From: DATCDE01 sp038252405
GTDB taxonomy: Bacteria; Actinomycetota; Actinomycetes; Prado026
Direction of reading: 5' to 3'
Assembly: GCA_038252405.1 (NCBI GenBank)
Contig: JBBSAJ010000007.1
Span: 31,486-95,485, forward strand
DNA: 64,000 nucleotides
Shown: piece by piece, positions 61,917 to 64,000 of the stretch
Numbering within the stretch: the first letter of the stretch is position 1
Layout: each line of letters starts with the position of its first letter
Made by a program: the position numbers and the translations under genes
The notes under the pieces: model-generated
The model's database searches: none
Told to the model about the DNA's origin: nothing
The model's input: only the letters and a program-made list of their open reading frames with translations

Positions 61917-62810
61917 ATGCCGATGCGGTCCGGGGTGATCCGGCAGGATGTGCTGGTGATCACGGGGACTGGGAGCTGGCAGGTGGCCGGCCGGGTACTG
62001 CGGGTAGTGGCGGTAGGCAGCGGAGTGGCTTTGGGGCTGAATGTCTGGGCCTTGTCGCTGAACCCCCTGTCCACGGTGGGACGGCCGCAGGTCGAGGCAA
62101 TGGGCATGCTGCTGGCGCTGGGGGTGATGTCCGCGCGCGCTGTGCCGGGGGTTCGGTGGGGCGACGCGCTGAGCGGAGTGGTGGCGACGGCGGCGGCCTG
62201 GGTCGCGGCGAACGCGGCGAACTGGGTCGCCCACCGCCTGTGGCAGCAGATGTTCGGCGCACCGGTGCCGGCCCCGCCGAGCCGTGTGCTCTTCTACTCC
62301 GTTGTCGGTGTGGTCGCGTGGGCGGTCGCGGCGGTGCTGCTGCGGGTCGGCGACGGGCCGCTGCCCGGGCCGGCCACCAGTTCTCTGCGCCGGGCGGCGG
62401 TCCGGGCGGTTCCCGTGGGAGCTGCGACCGGTCTGGGCAGCACGCTGTTCTCGCTGGCCTGGCTCGTCGTTGGGCAGCTCGCTGGGGGTTCGGACCGCTT
62501 CGCACACGCTGTGTTCGTGTCGTCCATGAGGACGATCCTGGTCAGCCTCGTCGTATGGGTCCTGGTGGTGGTCGCCACCACCCGGCTGGCGGGACTGCGT
62601 GCCCGTGACATCGTCTTCCTGGTCGGCGCGGGGCTGATCTTCTTCCCGCTGTACTCGCTGCCATCGGTGCTGATCGCCGGCTACCGCCCCTCCGACTCGT
62701 TGATGGTCGCCGGCGCGATCACGCTCGCTGCAGGCCTCACCGCGGGGATCTGGGCGACCCGCCCAACATCGTTGAACCGGCTCGAGGAGCCGGTCGCACC
62801 GGTGGGCTGA
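61917..62810 (+). CDS. Polytopic membrane protein, unknown
   Basis: A 297-residue protein with about eight hydrophobic segments, for example VLRVVAVGSGVALGLNVWAL, GMLLALGVMSARAV, VLFYSVVGVVAWAVAAVLL, SLVVWVLVVVATTRLAG and AGAITLAAGLTAGIW. No recognised family motif was seen. It starts nine bases after the cold-shock-like gene, so they are probably transcribed together. A second ATG at 61923 is also possible. Transporter or protease roles cannot be told apart. Confidence 0.65.
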   Translation: MPMRSGVIRQDVLVITGTGSWQVAGRVLRVVAVGSGVALGLNVWALSLNPLSTVGRPQVEAMGMLLALGVMSARAVPGVRWGDALSGVVATAAAWVAANAANWVAHRLWQQMFGAPVPAPPSRVLFYSVVGVVAWAVAAVLLRVGDGPLPGPATSSLRRAAVRAVPVGAATGLGSTLFSLAWLVVGQLAGGSDRFAHAVFVSSMRTILVSLVVWVLVVVATTRLAGLRARDIVFLVGAGLIFFPLYSLPSVLIAGYRPSDSLMVAGAITLAAGLTAGIWATRPTSLNRLEEPVAPVG

Positions 62811-63028
62811 CCAGACGAGCGATCGCCACACCGCCGAACAAGCGACCCGGCCCTCTACGTGCCGTTCTTGGGCAGTGGCGCGAGCGCCGTTTCTACCGCT
62901 GTCGGCGTGGTAGAGGACGGGAAGCAGGCCCAGGTCCCCACGCGGTTACCGCGCCAGGTTGTGGGCTTTTGCCCCTGACGTGACCCGAAGCGTCGCTGGG
63001 ACAATGAAGTTGAGTGGAGGTGGCGATC

Positions 63029-63394
63029 ATGACGTCCACCAAGCAGCATGCGTCACTCGAAGTTCGTTCTCGGTCCGGTCAGGCGATGACCCGCGCGTGG
63101 ACCAGTGTGGTTCTGATCCCGGCGTTCGTACTCGTCTCCGTCGTCGTGACCAGCCTGCTGTACGAATGGTTCGGGTACAAGCCGGAGAGCGGCGACGCTC
63201 CCCTGTGGGTAGATCTCGTCACCGCCGTGGTGGCCCTCGCGATCTCTTTGGTGCCGTGCGTTGCCGCGGTGCTGTACGGCCAGCGGGCTCTCCGTATCGG
63301 GGACCATCGAGGATGGATCCCCTTGGGCATCGGCGCGCTGGCGGGGCTGTCCCTGACGACGCTCACCGTTGTCAGCACCCTCGGACCGTTCTAA
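63029..63394 (+). CDS. Small membrane protein, unknown
   Basis: A 121-residue protein with a polar N-terminus (TSTKQHASLEVRSRSGQ) and three hydrophobic segments (WTSVVLIPAFVLVSVVVTSLL, LVTAVVALAISLVPCVAAVLY and IPLGIGALAGLSLTTLTVV). GGAGG eight bases before the ATG at 63029 is a clear ribosome-binding site. It is a separate unit in the accessory region. No family was recognised. Confidence 0.68.
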   Translation: MTSTKQHASLEVRSRSGQAMTRAWTSVVLIPAFVLVSVVVTSLLYEWFGYKPESGDAPLWVDLVTAVVALAISLVPCVAAVLYGQRALRIGDHRGWIPLGIGALAGLSLTTLTVVSTLGPF

Positions 63395-63570
63395 CCGGAC
63401 TGAACGACAACTCGGGTGAGGCGCGCGTCACGTCGCTGCCTGGCCGACGGGCCGGCGCCAGCGTGGTCGTCGCCATTTCGGCGCTGGCCCGATTGAGGCA
63501 GCGTGCCGGCGCCCTGCCTGAGGAGACATGCCGATGAGCGGCACGCGAGGCCGCCCCTGGATGTGCCGTT

Positions 63571-63596
63571 GAAGGGCGCGTGACGTGGAGCGCGAG
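63571..63596. repeat. 26-base dispersed repeat, copy 2
   Basis: Matches 55405-55430 at 24 of 26 positions, same orientation, about 8.2 kb apart. Confidence 0.6.
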
Positions 63597-63677
63597 AGCC
63601 GGCATTAGGCATCACCTCGTCGGGCATCCTTATCGCGCAACCTGCTGGTATGTCGCTAAGTGTCATAAGCGGCGGAC

Positions 63678-63683
63678 TACCCT
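63678..63683 (+). promoter_or_regulatory. Probable -10 element for the leaderless small gene
   Basis: TACCCT, then seven bases, then the GTG at 63691. Confidence 0.35.
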
Positions 63684-63690
63684 CCGCGAC

Positions 63691-63921
63691 GTGGCTAAGA
63701 ACCAGCGCGTCAAGCCGGCGGACCGGGCGAGGCGCACGGCCAGGTTCCGCGAGCGGGCCATGATGGACCTCGGCTACGAGTTCGACACGTGCGTGCAGGA
63801 CGCCCGCAGGTTGGTCCGTGGCCCCGACGACCCCATCGAACGCAACGCATATCTGGAGGCTCAGACCTCCGGAAGTAGGCACGGGGTGACTGTTGAGATT
63901 CAGGCGGCGTTGACTTGGTAG
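63691..63921 (+). CDS. Small basic protein, 3' end probably altered by an inserted element
   Basis: A 76-residue protein (AKNQRVKPADRARRTARFRERAMMDLGYE, then FDTCVQDARRLVRGPDDPIERNAYLEAQ). The first 60 residues look like a natural small protein with a helical Arg-rich start. The last 18 residues lie in sequence that belongs, on the other strand, to a probable transposase. The original C-terminus may have been lost. No family was recognised. Confidence 0.5.
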   Translation: MAKNQRVKPADRARRTARFRERAMMDLGYEFDTCVQDARRLVRGPDDPIERNAYLEAQTSGSRHGVTVEIQAALTW

Positions 63922-64000
63922 GTCAGGGGGCGCCGGTCTCCTGGTAGTCGGGTGGGGGTGGCGTTGAGCTCGTGGGTGAGTAGTTGGAGGGCCCGGGCGA
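63900..64000 (-). CDS. Probable transposase, C-terminal fragment (cut by right edge)
   Basis: The minus strand reads ARALQLLTHELNATPTRLPG, DRRPLTYQVNAA and a stop at 63900. The composition resembles the tail of integrase-core transposases. Only 33 residues are visible, so the family is not known. It overlaps the 3' end of the small basic gene. Confidence 0.4.
   Translation of the reverse strand, partial: ARALQLLTHELNATPTRLPGDRRPLTYQVNAA

Larger units (their letters stand above)
63395..63690. other. Gene-free stretch with a dispersed repeat
   Basis: 296 bases without a supported gene. It contains the second copy of the 26-base repeat (63571-63596) and the start region of the next gene. Confidence 0.4.

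Overview
The window is high-GC actinobacterial DNA. This is clear from the Pup-proteasome locus (pup, prcA, prcB, pafA, dop, mpa, pafB, pafC), the mycothiol ligase mshC, an F420-type luciferase-like oxidoreductase, frequent GTG starts, ATGA/GTGA gene overlaps and several probable leaderless starts. Gene order is that of the conserved Streptomyces/Frankia/Mycobacterium-type core; genus and species cannot be told from sequence alone.

Layout. 1-6.6 kb: lysine-degradation genes (3,5-diaminohexanoate dehydrogenase, lysine 2,3-aminomutase, an Lrp regulator), then an SDR protein, an acyl-CoA dehydrogenase and an M24 peptidase. 6.6-12.4 kb: a 5'-3' exonuclease, an acyl-ACP desaturase with a palindromic operator, a HelY-like helicase and a lipid kinase, with two repeat-like inverted repeats. 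12.4-31 kb: tatC-tatA, pafC-pafB, FKBP, pafA, prcA, prcB, pup, dop, mpa, trmI and a site-2 protease, forming the Pup-proteasome neighbourhood. A five-gene plus-strand redox cassette (anchored Ala/Pro/Thr-rich protein, ApbE, ferric-reductase-like membrane protein, NuoF-like flavoprotein, small ferredoxin) sits between pup and dop. 31-51 kb: a RecB-like nuclease, an ABC exporter pair, metH, PAC2, mshC with SCO1664/DUF3090/phosphomutase partners, corA, uppP, an LLM oxidoreductase, an aldo/keto reductase, a degenerate RecD-like protein and an M20 peptidase.

At 51.2 kb a tRNA-Leu(GAG) is followed at once by a tyrosine integrase and a small excisionase-like gene, marking the left end of an integrated element. 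From there to the right edge the DNA is accessory. It holds a complete IS5-family insertion sequence with a split transposase, a decayed methyltransferase, a P-type ATPase lacking the usual ion-binding carboxylates, a PPK2 polyphosphate kinase, a DUF7144-type membrane protein, a cold-shock-like protein, several orphan membrane proteins and, at the edge, a probable transposase fragment. No right attachment site was recognised.

How the genes work together. Pup (ending GGQ) is deamidated by Dop, ligated to targets by PafA, and the targets are unfolded by Mpa into PrcAB. PafBC is a DNA-damage regulator genetically linked to pafA. The redox cassette probably moves electrons from NAD(P)H or ferredoxin through a membrane cytochrome towards an extracytoplasmic acceptor; ApbE implies a covalently flavinylated partner that is not obvious in the cassette.
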